A program made the translations under genes and the position numbers. Positions 24,643 through 34,740 of a stretch of 64,000 nt of DNA are shown one piece after another. The stretch's first letter is position 1, and each line of letters begins with the position of its first letter. The notes below the pieces were generated by a model that had not been told where the DNA came from, searched no databases, and worked only from the letters and a program-made list of their open reading frames with translations. Source of the stretch: Sphingobacterium haloxyli (GTDB lineage: Bacteria > Bacteroidota > Bacteroidia > Sphingobacteriales > Sphingobacteriaceae); the NCBI RefSeq assembly GCF_002980525.1, contig NZ_PVBQ01000005.1:124001-188000 (forward strand), given 5' to 3'.

Positions 24643-26595
24643 TCAATCATATCCGGGGTTCTGATATGCTGCTTTTTCTGCTCCATCTAATTCCATTGCA
24701 TCCATCTGCCCTTGCGGTATCGGACGTAGATAATGGAATGGTTGGATGTCACGGTTGAATGTAATCGGTGTATGATCCTCGATATTTGGCCCAGCAATTT
24801 GATATGTTTTAGCTCGTTCCTGCCATGTTTGCGTTCTTACCAGGTCGAACCAGCGATATCCTTCTCCAAAATACTCTCTGGAACGTTCATCCAAAATATA
24901 GTCGATCGTTATATTCGCTGGAGTCGCCGATGTCATCTCCGCACTCAAGTCCTCATTTTTTTCGATATTGCCGTTGTTATCCCAACGCCATACCCCTGCC
25001 CTTGCTCTTATCACGTTAATTAAGTCCCGTGCGCTCTTGCCTGCCTGCACCGCTGCGCCCTTCACGGCCGCCTCTGCTGCAATAAAATATAGCTCTGAAA
25101 ACTTCGCAATATTGAAAGGACGCGTACTTCCTCCATTGGGTTGTCCCAGCCCGCCACCATCATTGGTGCGATATATACCCAATTTCCATAAATTTGGGTA
25201 CTTTCTTCTGCTGATGGCACTTGGAGCTATTACGAAATCTGACCTTCCTGGTAAGACCCCTGCGCCAACATTGCTTTTGTACGTCGTATTGGAATAATCG
25301 ACTGATTGCGCAGGTTCTTCATCTAGAATACTAAGAATGGCGTCTCCGGGATGCACAGGCATACCGTTTGCATTATAAAGAACCGTATTTGCTACGCCCG
25401 CTTTGTCCCAATTGCCCCGCCAAGTTGTAACGAATGTCCCGTCGTATCGTGAGTCATTCGTTTTGTCTGCGAAGGTTTGGATAATGGCATTTTGAGTAGG
25501 AGCCATACGCGTCCAAGGTCTACCGTAAGCTTGCGCGGCTTGTCGTTGTACCGATCGTACGACGGAAGACCAGTTTGCAGCAGTCGCGCTTTCCAAAAAC
25601 GTATAATCCCATGTTACCATCCACACGGCAAAATTATCAGGCGATCCACCATTTCCCCAAGAGTGGCTACCGCCATTAAAATATTCGCTTTCTTCCGTAT
25701 GATCAGCGTATAGCAGAATCTCGTTGTTCCGATCATTTGGTGCTAAGTTGACGTCATAGTAGGTTTCTTGCAAACCGTGGCTTCCGGGATTATCAATCGC
25801 CTCAACAGCCACATCGTATGCCTGTTGGAAATAATATTGTGCGCTGTGTCCGTCAGGATCGGTACGCGCAGTGGCCGGATAGGTCGGAATATTATCCGGA
25901 TTTTCTAACCACCAAGCATAAGTAAGATATGCTTTCGCCAAATAGAGACGCGCAAGGGTTTTCGTTACTCCTCCTGTTACTCTTCCCACTTCTGGCAGAT
26001 CGTCCACAGCTTGCTTTAAATCCGGAAAAACTGCCTTGGTATAAACTTCGGGCACGGTATTACGGACAGATCCTCTAAACGTAGAGGTATTAAACTTCAG
26101 CTCGCCGGCCCCCAAGTCCAACGGAACACCGCCGAAGGTCTGCACTAACATAAAATAATCAAAAGCTCGAAAAAAACGTGCTTCTGCCACCAGCGCGTCG
26201 GAAACAGTTCCTACTTCTTCTGCATTTTCTATAATTCCACTGGCTGTATTGATTGCAGGGAAAGCCGCGTTCCACAATACATCAGCCCTACTTCCACTAG
26301 GCGTTACCGTGCCCACACCTGAAAGATCCATATCTCTAAAATTAGCGTCAGCGGCCTGTGCATAGGTATATTCATCTGTTCCTGTTAGACATGCGTTTAA
26401 GTAATAACCGTTTCCATAAATCCACCGCAAATGGCCGTAAAGCGCTGTCACACCACCCACAACACCCTTTTCTGTTTTAAAATAATCTGGCGTAAATATA
26501 TTTCTAGGCTCTTCTTCCAATATGCTATTGCAACTGCCAAATAGTATCGAAGTGCAAATAATACCTATTAAAACCGTGATATGTATATTCTTCAT
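24643..26595 (-). CDS. SusD/RagB-family glycan-binding lipoprotein
   Basis: The 650-residue lipoprotein has the signal ICTSILFGSC, then NSILEEEPRNIFTPDYF, the usual SusD start. The N-terminal SusD-like half with tetratricopeptide helices includes VVGGVTALYGHLRWIYGNG and VAEARFFRAFDYFMLVQTFG, a strong family signature. The C-terminal RagB half ends with YILDERSREYFGEGYRWFDL and HYLRPIPQGQMD. SusD proteins sit on the outer surface as the lid over SusC and capture oligosaccharides. The gene starts 12 bases after SusC, so the pair is co-expressed. By context the ligand is a xylan oligosaccharide, possibly carrying glucuronosyl groups; this is inference. At 650 residues it is somewhat longer than most SusD proteins. 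Confidence 0.94.
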   Translation of the reverse strand: MKNIHITVLIGIICTSILFGSCNSILEEEPRNIFTPDYFKTEKGVVGGVTALYGHLRWIYGNGYYLNACLTGTDEYTYAQAADANFRDMDLSGVGTVTPSGSRADVLWNAAFPAINTASGIIENAEEVGTVSDALVAEARFFRAFDYFMLVQTFGGVPLDLGAGELKFNTSTFRGSVRNTVPEVYTKAVFPDLKQAVDDLPEVGRVTGGVTKTLARLYLAKAYLTYAWWLENPDNIPTYPATARTDPDGHSAQYYFQQAYDVAVEAIDNPGSHGLQETYYDVNLAPNDRNNEILLYADHTEESEYFNGGSHSWGNGGSPDNFAVWMVTWDYTFLESATAANWSSVVRSVQRQAAQAYGRPWTRMAPTQNAIIQTFADKTNDSRYDGTFVTTWRGNWDKAGVANTVLYNANGMPVHPGDAILSILDEEPAQSVDYSNTTYKSNVGAGVLPGRSDFVIAPSAISRRKYPNLWKLGIYRTNDGGGLGQPNGGSTRPFNIAKFSELYFIAAEAAVKGAAVQAGKSARDLINVIRARAGVWRWDNNGNIEKNEDLSAEMTSATPANITIDYILDERSREYFGEGYRWFDLVRTQTWQERAKTYQIAGPNIEDHTPITFNRDIQPFHYLRPIPQGQMDAMELDGAEKAAYQNPGYD

Positions 26596-26606
26596 AATCT
26601 TTATAC

Positions 26607-29600
26607 TTAAAATGTCAAATTAAGACCAATCATAAAATTTCGGTTAGCTGGCGTGTTCGTCCCGATGATCAACATACGCTCTTGAAACGCCGTCGTCACG
26701 GCCTGATTTTCATCTCCATAAGAGTTCGGCTCGGGATCCATACCCGATTCGCGGTGATATGGAGAAAATAGAACAAATGGATTTTGAACCGTTCCATATA
26801 AACGTAGACCACTAATGCCTCGTGCGCTGAGCCAACCGTCATTTTTAAAATTATATCCTAGTGTAATTGTTCTTACTTTTAAATACGATGAATCAAAGTA
26901 GCCCATTGTACTTCCATATTTAGGATTGTCGTTACTTTCGATACCTCCGGGTTTTGGGTATTTTGCGCCGGTATTTTCGGGTGTCCAGTAGTCTACTTTC
27001 ACATTATTCCGCCGTCCACTCAACATGTTTAGATAGCCTGAGGATGAATATAGCGAACTAATCAACACGCCGCCGTTTCTATACGCTGCGACCAGACCGA
27101 GATCAAATCCCTTGTAAGACACACGTGTATTGAATCCTCCTTCAAAATTAGGGTTGGTATTGATGATTTGGCGATCGTCGGGATTAATCTGTCGTACAGG
27201 CGTGCCGTCCGCATCAAACTCACCGGTATATTTCACCTTAATCATCCCTACATTTCCCCCCGGCTCCAAGATATCCAAATGCGGGTCACCTTCCTGCCAA
27301 AGACCGATTTTCTCGTAATCGTAAATAACATCAATTGGATGTCCGACGAACCACCAATTTCCTTCATCGCGTGTGCGACCAGATGTTAAAGCGACCAGCT
27401 TGTTTCTATTTAAATAGAAATTGACGCCTGCCTCCCAACGCCATCCATTGTGATCATCCAATATCAATCCGTCCATGGAAAACTCAAAGCCTTTATTTTG
27501 GGTTTCTCCAACGTTGGCCATATAGCTACCTACGCCTGCCGTAGCTGGTAAACCAACACTTAACAGAAGGTCCTTTGTATGTTGGGTGTAGTACTCTACT
27601 GTACCCCGTAAACGGCTGTTTAACAGGGAAAAGTCTATTCCGTAATTCCATGTTGTTGTGTACTCCCAACCCAGAGCAGCGTTCGGCAACTCCGACACGT
27701 AATAGCCGATCGCGAACTCTTGTCCAAAATTATAAGGTCGTGTATTCAACAGCCCCAAAGTCTTATAAGGGTCGACAGATTGATTGGACGTTTGCCCATA
27801 CCCTGCTCTCAGTTTCAGCGCATCTAACCAGCTTACGCTTTCCATAAAGCTCTCGTTCTTTATATTCCAACCGGCAGAAATTGCCGGATAAGCGTGCCAT
27901 TTATAACCTGGTGCTAAACGTGAGGAGCCATCAGAACGTACCGTTGCACTTACCATGTAGCGCCCATCGTAATCATACATCACACGCCCCATCCAAGACA
28001 TTAGTCCACTTTTATAGTATCCCTGGTTATCCGGATCGACGGTAATTTCTCCTGTAGCATGACCCAAATTATAAAACTGGAATTGATCAGCCGGAATATG
28101 TAAAGCTCGAACTTGAGAACTGTTAAACATGATCTGTTCTGCGGAATATAACCCCACCACATTGATACGGTGCTTATCTGCAAAGGTTCGATCGTAAGTC
28201 AACAGATTTTCGACTGTCCATTGCGTATTCATCGAATTGCTGATGGTCGCATTTGACGGGGTTGTCGGATCTTGGCTAAACACGCCTTCGCCTGTATAGC
28301 TACCCCCGTTCGTCATACGAAAGTTTAAGCCGACATTCGCCCTATATTTTAACCCCTCGATCCCCGGGATATCAACCTCACCAAAAAAGGTGTTGTAGGA
28401 GCCAAAACCTTTTGTTTGATCTATCCATCGATTTCCGAGATTTTCGATTGTCTCCCTAGAATACACCCATTGATTATCATTCGATAACCGAACTATATCC
28501 TTCCAAGAACCGTCCTCCTGATAGGGGTTAGCTATTGGCGTCGAACTCAATGTGCTATATAAGCCTAGGTTTCCACCACGATTTGTTGAATAATTGTTAT
28601 TGGTCGTCAGTCCTACACGTAGTATATTCCCAATTTTTTGATCTAAGCTTCCCCGCATAGAAAACCGCTCAAAATTCTGTCCAGGTAACACAGCTTCGTC
28701 CCGAAAGTATCCCGCACTGAAATTATAGATCGTTTTCTCTGTACCACCAGAGATACTTAAATCTTGACTGGTCATTATACCATTTTTATACAATAGATCC
28801 TGCCAATCGGTATTGATATCGTTAGACTCATCGGCTCCGTTCTGGAAACGATTGGCAGTTTCGCGCAATTCGATAAACTCTTGAGCATTCATCATTGGAT
28901 ACCTACCAAAAAGTGTCTTAAGTCCCGTAAAACTGTTGAAGCTGACACGCGCTTGTTGCCCGCTATATCCTTTATGAGTCGTAATCAACATTACACCGTT
29001 TGCACCTCGTGAACCGTAAATCGCAGTTGCGGAAGCATCTTTTAAGATGTCCACACTTTCAATATCGATCGGATTAATGTCACTGATCGATCCTGCGAAA
29101 GGTATTCCGTCGAGCACAATCAACGGATCATTACTCGCATTTAAAGAGCGCGTGCCCCGAATACGGATTTGCATGGGTGCTCCGGGTTTAGAGGAGGATT
29201 GTGTAATCTGCACGCCCGCGACACGTCCCTGTAAAGCTTGCGAAATATTCGAAGCGGGCACCTCGTTCATCTGTTCCCCACTGATGGATGCTACAGAGCC
29301 GGTAATAGACTCTTTACGCTGTGTCCCGTAACCAACTACGACGACCTCGTCCATTGCAATGTCGTCGCGGACTAGTGTGATGTCAAGATGAGATTCGTTT
29401 CCAAGTACATATTCTTTAACAGAATAACCGATATTAGAGAAAATCAATGTAGCACCAAGACGTACCGACAGCGAAAAACGGCCGTCCTCTCCCGTTGACG
29501 TAGCCGTATCCGAACCCTCCACACGCACAGACACACCACTTAGTGGTTGTCCACCTGCAGCAGCGACCCTCCCTTGAACCATTCGCTCTTGCGCAAACAA

Positions 29601-29705
29601 ACTGCCGGTCATCAAAAATGTCAGTATACATACCGACCAATGGACCAAGCTCCCTCTTGCCATTTTTCGAATACCAAGTGTTAAAAATCTAGGTTTTGTC
29701 ATCAT
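26607..29705 (-). CDS. SusC/RagA-family TonB-dependent glycan transporter
   Basis: This 1032-residue outer-membrane transporter has a signal peptide (ILTFLMTGSLFAQ) and a carboxypeptidase-regulatory-like domain at about 42-115 (VQGRVAAAGGQPLSGVSVRV). The TonB box is DEVVVVGYGTQRKESITGS near 120. The plug includes GAPMQIRIRGTRSLN and LDGIPFAGSISDINPIDI, and the conserved ILKDASATAIYGSRGANGV. The barrel ends MIGLNLTF. It has no STN domain, so it is not sigma/FecR-controlled; the HTCS at 45182 is the expected regulator. It pairs with the SusD 12 bases downstream. A 218-base gap with a leader hairpin separates it from the GH3 gene, so it may have its own promoter. Xylo-oligosaccharides are the likely cargo. 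Confidence 0.95.
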   Translation of the reverse strand: MMTKPRFLTLGIRKMARGSLVHWSVCILTFLMTGSLFAQERMVQGRVAAAGGQPLSGVSVRVEGSDTATSTGEDGRFSLSVRLGATLIFSNIGYSVKEYVLGNESHLDITLVRDDIAMDEVVVVGYGTQRKESITGSVASISGEQMNEVPASNISQALQGRVAGVQITQSSSKPGAPMQIRIRGTRSLNASNDPLIVLDGIPFAGSISDINPIDIESVDILKDASATAIYGSRGANGVMLITTHKGYSGQQARVSFNSFTGLKTLFGRYPMMNAQEFIELRETANRFQNGADESNDINTDWQDLLYKNGIMTSQDLSISGGTEKTIYNFSAGYFRDEAVLPGQNFERFSMRGSLDQKIGNILRVGLTTNNNYSTNRGGNLGLYSTLSSTPIANPYQEDGSWKDIVRLSNDNQWVYSRETIENLGNRWIDQTKGFGSYNTFFGEVDIPGIEGLKYRANVGLNFRMTNGGSYTGEGVFSQDPTTPSNATISNSMNTQWTVENLLTYDRTFADKHRINVVGLYSAEQIMFNSSQVRALHIPADQFQFYNLGHATGEITVDPDNQGYYKSGLMSWMGRVMYDYDGRYMVSATVRSDGSSRLAPGYKWHAYPAISAGWNIKNESFMESVSWLDALKLRAGYGQTSNQSVDPYKTLGLLNTRPYNFGQEFAIGYYVSELPNAALGWEYTTTWNYGIDFSLLNSRLRGTVEYYTQHTKDLLLSVGLPATAGVGSYMANVGETQNKGFEFSMDGLILDDHNGWRWEAGVNFYLNRNKLVALTSGRTRDEGNWWFVGHPIDVIYDYEKIGLWQEGDPHLDILEPGGNVGMIKVKYTGEFDADGTPVRQINPDDRQIINTNPNFEGGFNTRVSYKGFDLGLVAAYRNGGVLISSLYSSSGYLNMLSGRRNNVKVDYWTPENTGAKYPKPGGIESNDNPKYGSTMGYFDSSYLKVRTITLGYNFKNDGWLSARGISGLRLYGTVQNPFVLFSPYHRESGMDPEPNSYGDENQAVTTAFQERMLIIGTNTPANRNFMIGLNLTF

Positions 29706-29738
29706 ATTAAGTTTTAATTTAGCATTTCACTTCTTACA

Positions 29739-29776
29739 TTTTTCTGTACACAACCGATGGCGTTCCTACAGAAAAA
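29739..29776 (-). other. Leader hairpin before SusC
   Basis: TTTTTCTGTA (29739-29748) and TACAGAAAAA (29767-29776) are a perfect 10-base inverted repeat with an 18-base loop. The minus-strand hairpin ends about 34 bases before the SusC ATG at 29705. No U-run follows it on the minus strand, so it is not a simple terminator. It could affect mRNA stability, be a protein target or attenuate SusC expression. The rest of 29706-29923 holds GTTAC-type repeats near 29843 and 29899. Confidence 0.5.
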
Positions 29777-29923
29777 TCAGGTTTATAATATCTGTCTATC
29801 GTCAACTTTCTAATACAGTAAACGCGTGGTTGCTTGTACAATGTTACGCTTATCTCTATTTTTGCTTATTCATATAGGTAACATAGACGTTTCAATTCGT
29901 TACGTTAAGCGTTTTTTGACCTT

Positions 29924-32590
29924 TTATTGGGTGATTTTGAGCATCAAAGTTTTCTGGTTTCTGTTTGCCGAGGTTCCGCCGTACATAATAGTATAGTCAC
30001 CTTGCTTCAACACCAATCCGTCCTTTCGCTCGTCGTAAAAATGAAAAGCATCTGGATGGATTTCTAAATCAATCAATTTTGTTTCCCCTGCTTTAATGGG
30101 AACACGCGTGAAAGCGCGTAGTGATTTTACGGGAGCAAGTTCATCATCTTGTCGTGCCACATAAACTTGTACCACCTCTTCTCCGTCAAGCTCTGATATA
30201 TTGGTTACTGGGACGGACAGTTTTACCGCAGCACCTCCGTCGATGGTTGATTCGGCTAACGTAACCTCACCATAGGAGAATGCTGAATAACTCAATCCAT
30301 GCCCGAATGGATATAATGGTGTATCTTTCATATAGCGATATGTACGGCCCTGCATATCGTAATTTTCAAAACCTTGGCGTTTTTCGTCGCCGGTTTGGGT
30401 TAATGCATTATCCAGTTGTGCCAAGGATTTATAGAAGGTCACCGGAAGCCGGCCCGCCGGGTTGTAGTCGCCGAAAAGAACATCAGCTACAGCTGTACCG
30501 GCTCTTTCTCCCCCATACCACGCACAAAGTAAAGCATCATAGTTTACCTCGTCTTGCTCTAACGCTAATGCACTTCCGGTACACAAAACAAATATCACAG
30601 GCTTTCCCGTTTGACGTAGCGCGGCCAGTAAATCGCGTTGCACCTTCGGCAAATCGATCGACGTCCGGTCTCCACCCTTGAAACCTTCCGCGTCGACGTA
30701 CATCTCCTCTCCTTCCAACTGCGGCGACAGCCCTCCTGCATAGACAATGGCATCTACTGCTTTTAAACGTTCGGTCAACTCAGTAAAATCAGCTTTTTCC
30801 TTTTTAAAAACTGAGAATCCCATCGTTAGGATACTTCCTTTTTGCCGATGCTCAAATACGATAGGGTAAGATTTCCCTTTCTTAACCTGCACGGAATATT
30901 CAGCACCACGCACCGCAGCACGCCCTTCCATTTTACCAATTTCCTTCCCATCAAACATTAAAACGTAACCATCGTTCGCGTTGGCTTTAAACACAACTTC
31001 CCCGGTGTAAGGCGCAACAAACACACCGGAAATCCGCGTCGAGGTATTTTCCAAATTCACGTCCTGTGCCAACGCTGTACCGCCGCGGTTAGAATACTCA
31101 ATTCCCAAATGATTTGTTATTGTTCGTACGGGTTTTCCTTCTAAAGCATTATTGTTATAGAACTCAACTTTCAGACCTTTTTCTCCATCTTCCCTTGTCA
31201 AAAACGATCCGTATAGCGAATTCCTAACCCAAGGATCCACCAAATCACTGCCCTTTTCATAAATTACTTCTGCATTTGGCACTTTTTTCCGAATACCTTC
31301 TAGAATGGTTACAGTCGAAGTAGGTGTACCATTATAGTTACCCCAAAGCATCATGCTATCAGCAGCGTTTGCCCCCACAACTGCGATACGCTTAATATCT
31401 TTATTTAAAGGGAGTGTTTGCTTTTCATTCTTCAACAACGTCATTGATTGACGCGCAACATCCAAAGCTTGCTTCTGGTGTTTTTCGGAGGCCACAATGT
31501 CATACGATAGGGTACTCCATGGTACACGATCTTCCGGATCAAACATGCCCAGTTCAAACCAGCCACGCAAGACGCGTCGTAAAGAAACGTCGATTTGTTC
31601 CTCCGTAATCAGCCCCAGTTTAACAGACTCCAATAAATGTTCGTAAGATTGTCCACATTCCAAATCTGTGGACGTCAATACAGCATTCGCGACTGCTTCT
31701 GCTGGTGTTTCATGCGATTCATGGTGGCCTTTCTTATAGAAGTCGTCAATAGCCCAGCAATCCGACACGACCATACCCTCGAATCCCCATTTATTTCGAA
31801 GAATATCCATCATCAGTCGATCGCTTCCGCAACAAGGCTTACCTTCAAATGCATTATATGCACACATCACTTCCTGTACATTACCTTCCTGAACCAAGGC
31901 TTTAAAGGCTGGAAGGTAGGTTTCCCATAAGTCACGATTGGAAACGACAGCATTATAGGAGTGTCGATTCCATTCCGGACCACTGTGTACCGCATAATGT
32001 TTGGCACAGGCATGTGTTTTAAAATAAGTCTCATCATCTCCCTGCAAGCCTTTCACTGCCGCTAATCCCAGCCGCGTTGTCAGATACGGGTCCTCCCCAT
32101 ATGTCTCTTGTCCTCGCCCCCATCGCGGATCTCGGAAGATATTGATATTTGGTGTCCAGAAGCTCAAGCCATAGTAGCGCCCCCGTTCACCTTGTCGCAC
32201 AGCCTCGTTATATTTTGCACGCGCTTCATCCGAAATAATTTCGAAGGTTTCTAGATGTCCCGGTTCGTTCCAAGTTGCTGCCATCCCAATAGCCTGCGGA
32301 AATACCGTTGCCTTTCCCGAACGCGCTACTCCGTGGAGCGCTTCATTCCACCAATCATAGGCTGGGATATCCAGTCGGGGCACAGGCTTCGAACTGTTCA
32401 TCATCAGTCCTACTTTTTCTTCTAAGGTCAATAGTCCGATCAAATTAGCGACCCGCTCTTCAAGAGGTAGATCTGGATTACGAAAAGGATAAGTCTGATT
32501 TTTTATATTTCCCTTAAAGGTAAACGCCATTAAAATCAACGCTAGAAAGGTCCCTGTCAAGTAGTATTTTCTTTTCATAACATGTCTCAT
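29924..32590 (-). CDS. GH3 glycoside hydrolase with PA14 insertion (probable beta-xylosidase)
   Basis: The 888-residue exported enzyme has an N-terminal signal (YYLTGTFLALILMAFTF). The GH3 N-terminal barrel covers about 45-340, with the nucleophile Asp277 in GFEGMVVSDCWAIDDF and the substrate-binding KHYAVHSGPEWNRH. The C-terminal alpha/beta sandwich begins near 385 (MTLLKNEKQTLPLN) and is interrupted at about 465-600 by a PA14 domain (LKVEFYNNNALEGKPV, DGYVLMFDGKEIGK). A fibronectin-III-like domain closes it. GH3 members act as exo-beta-glucosidases, xylosidases or arabinosidases. Placement between xylan-debranching enzymes and SusC/D favours beta-xylosidase action in the periplasm. It lies 11 bases after the GH43 gene. 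PA14 insertions are known in such GH3 enzymes and may shape the active site. Confidence 0.92.
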   Translation of the reverse strand: MRHVMKRKYYLTGTFLALILMAFTFKGNIKNQTYPFRNPDLPLEERVANLIGLLTLEEKVGLMMNSSKPVPRLDIPAYDWWNEALHGVARSGKATVFPQAIGMAATWNEPGHLETFEIISDEARAKYNEAVRQGERGRYYGLSFWTPNINIFRDPRWGRGQETYGEDPYLTTRLGLAAVKGLQGDDETYFKTHACAKHYAVHSGPEWNRHSYNAVVSNRDLWETYLPAFKALVQEGNVQEVMCAYNAFEGKPCCGSDRLMMDILRNKWGFEGMVVSDCWAIDDFYKKGHHESHETPAEAVANAVLTSTDLECGQSYEHLLESVKLGLITEEQIDVSLRRVLRGWFELGMFDPEDRVPWSTLSYDIVASEKHQKQALDVARQSMTLLKNEKQTLPLNKDIKRIAVVGANAADSMMLWGNYNGTPTSTVTILEGIRKKVPNAEVIYEKGSDLVDPWVRNSLYGSFLTREDGEKGLKVEFYNNNALEGKPVRTITNHLGIEYSNRGGTALAQDVNLENTSTRISGVFVAPYTGEVVFKANANDGYVLMFDGKEIGKMEGRAAVRGAEYSVQVKKGKSYPIVFEHRQKGSILTMGFSVFKKEKADFTELTERLKAVDAIVYAGGLSPQLEGEEMYVDAEGFKGGDRTSIDLPKVQRDLLAALRQTGKPVIFVLCTGSALALEQDEVNYDALLCAWYGGERAGTAVADVLFGDYNPAGRLPVTFYKSLAQLDNALTQTGDEKRQGFENYDMQGRTYRYMKDTPLYPFGHGLSYSAFSYGEVTLAESTIDGGAAVKLSVPVTNISELDGEEVVQVYVARQDDELAPVKSLRAFTRVPIKAGETKLIDLEIHPDAFHFYDERKDGLVLKQGDYTIMYGGTSANRNQKTLMLKITQ

Positions 32591-32601
32591 TAGTTTCTAT
32601 T

Positions 32602-34710
32602 TTATTCCGAAGCGAATACAATATGATGTGTTTTCACGACTCCTTTATAGTCAAATTTTACCGTAGCTGCTCCAGACCTTGATTTCGCCTGTGTAACCGT
32701 CACGTTCACGTCTGGGTTTGTGGCAGAAGCGGTAATAACCGGAACTGTTGTTTTACCCGCGGGAATTTTATAAGTCGTTTCGTAACGATCATAACCGACG
32801 ATGCCATTCGCGTTTGTCGAGCGAACTGGTGTCGTTGATACCGCTATTGCCTTCCCATCGACGGCAATGTTTACCGTAGGTACGACTGGCCGTCTGATTT
32901 CCTTGTCGCGAGAGCTAAACCCTAGTCCACTTAACTCGAAAAGATCCGTGGAATCGGTTCCCTCCGCCACCAAGTAAACAGCATGCTTTTGATCCAAATG
33001 ATCAACAAACCTAGCCACGTCGACCGTAAATTTCGTTTCGACCTGTTCCGCATTTGCAGGCACCACGATTTCCCCCATCTTTGTTCCTTTCCATGTATCG
33101 TTATCCCACGGTCCGTCTAACCAGATATGAACCTTGAATGCCTTTGTTGTTTTGGGCGTAAGAAAAAGACTAAAGGCTGTTTCGTTTCCTTTCCTAGTTC
33201 CATTAAACGCTTTCAAACCATTTTTGTCTTGATCAAGCCCACCGAAACCAAAATACTTGTACCCGATGATATGCCCGTCCTTAACGGGGGAAATTGGCAT
33301 GTGGTTATCCCAGATATCCCAGGAATCCTGCATCGTACCTACATCTGACAGATAAGAAGCGTATCCCGCCGAATAATACTGATAAGGATCCAGACCATAC
33401 ATATGGAATCCCTCAGACGTTACTTCAGCGCCTGTGTATTCCCGCCCTTGGCTATCTTTTGCCGTCCACATATTATTTTTTGCATACGGATCGTAAGCAC
33501 GGATTCTCACCGTACCTCCCTCGGCTACCGACTTTTCATCCCAATCGATTAGGATTGGCGCTACCACAGCCTGACGCGCAAAACCAAAATTTCGCGGCGG
33601 CCTGTGGTAGAAAACGTACCATTGACCGTTGATTTCTTCAATACTTCCATGCGTATTATGTCCCCCGTTAGTCGTTTGCAACGCACTCCCCTCCTTATTC
33701 GGTACCGGTCCGCGGGAGTCTATCAACACACCGCCGCTTTTCCATGGTCCCAATGGCGAATCTCCCACCAGATAACGTAAGGTCGAGTTAGAACTACCGA
33801 CGCCATACTCCGGCCCGGAGTATCCGCTATACACCGAGACGTACTTGTTACCTACCTTCCGAATCGAGGACGCTTCAAAAAAATTAAACGCCTCTAAATC
33901 TTCTCCCGGCAGTATATTGGGATATTCAGTGCCTTCCGGATCACGCAACACACCATAACGTGCACTTGCTGGAATAAAGCGATCAATAATTTCTGTTCCC
34001 GGTCTCACAGAATACATCGTATGCTGATCCAGTTCTGCCGCTAGAGACCGTTGGAATCCCCAGTAAGCATATGCTCTAAATCCAATTTCAAAATCGGGAT
34101 CATTCGGGTCCGTAATATATTCGATGTACACAGCCGGATCAAACCCAATCCTACTGCCAGGCACCGTACGTCTACCATCTTCCGTTAAGTTAATGGGCGT
34201 AAAAGGTCCGTCGGGCCGACTACCTTTTGCTACCATAGCTTCACGGTTCTGTCCTCGACTGTGTGGGTATAAATAGTACTCCTTGGTACCATCCTTACGC
34301 TTAACTTCAACGAGATCCGGCGCGTACATCACATCCCACTGTCCATCAACCTGGTAAGTAAAAATCGCGCCTTCGTCGCGCCAACTAGATAAGTCCTCAA
34401 CCGGAGCTGACCACATTCGGATATCAGGTCCACAATAACTATCAAACCGCACGTCATGTGAACCAATGATGTAAGCGCGATATTTACCGGGATTGTCGGG
34501 ATCTTCAAACACGCGAGGTTCGCCATCGGGCAAATGTTCCCAAAGAGGCAAATAAGGATTGCCGGCACCTTGATGTACAAATTTTTGTTGCGGCATCGTT
34601 CGTTGGATAGCGTAATCCTGTCCATTTAACCCGGTTACAGTGAACAATGTCGCAGCAAAAAGAGATAACATGACTTGCTTCTTCTTAAACATACTTCTAG
34701 ATCTTTTCAT
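32602..34710 (-). CDS. GH43 glycoside hydrolase with C-terminal accessory domains
   Basis: This exported enzyme of about 700 residues is assigned to GH43, the five-bladed propeller family of arabinofuranosidases, xylosidases and relatives. The propeller occupies about 50-430. It includes FEDPDNPGKYRAYIIGSHD, DVMYAPDLVEVKR, FNFFEASSIRKVGNKYVSVY (a likely acid glutamate) and GGHNTHGSIEEINGQWYVFYH. After it come a beta-rich accessory domain (about 480-620; FKVHIWLDGPWDNDTW, VYLVAEGTDSTDLFELSG), which looks like a carbohydrate-binding module, and an Ig-like tail. Starts at 34734 (GTG), 34710 (ATG) and 34692 (ATG) are possible. I chose 34710, which gives a basic n-region before the signal helix VMLSLFAATLFTVTGLNGQ. 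In this locus it probably removes arabinose or xylose from xylan. Substrate specificity is not certain. Confidence 0.88.
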   Translation of the reverse strand: MKRSRSMFKKKQVMLSLFAATLFTVTGLNGQDYAIQRTMPQQKFVHQGAGNPYLPLWEHLPDGEPRVFEDPDNPGKYRAYIIGSHDVRFDSYCGPDIRMWSAPVEDLSSWRDEGAIFTYQVDGQWDVMYAPDLVEVKRKDGTKEYYLYPHSRGQNREAMVAKGSRPDGPFTPINLTEDGRRTVPGSRIGFDPAVYIEYITDPNDPDFEIGFRAYAYWGFQRSLAAELDQHTMYSVRPGTEIIDRFIPASARYGVLRDPEGTEYPNILPGEDLEAFNFFEASSIRKVGNKYVSVYSGYSGPEYGVGSSNSTLRYLVGDSPLGPWKSGGVLIDSRGPVPNKEGSALQTTNGGHNTHGSIEEINGQWYVFYHRPPRNFGFARQAVVAPILIDWDEKSVAEGGTVRIRAYDPYAKNNMWTAKDSQGREYTGAEVTSEGFHMYGLDPYQYYSAGYASYLSDVGTMQDSWDIWDNHMPISPVKDGHIIGYKYFGFGGLDQDKNGLKAFNGTRKGNETAFSLFLTPKTTKAFKVHIWLDGPWDNDTWKGTKMGEIVVPANAEQVETKFTVDVARFVDHLDQKHAVYLVAEGTDSTDLFELSGLGFSSRDKEIRRPVVPTVNIAVDGKAIAVSTTPVRSTNANGIVGYDRYETTYKIPAGKTTVPVITASATNPDVNVTVTQAKSRSGAATVKFDYKGVVKTHHIVFASE

Positions 34711-34740
34711 AATGATACGTCTTATTAAACTCACCTGTTT

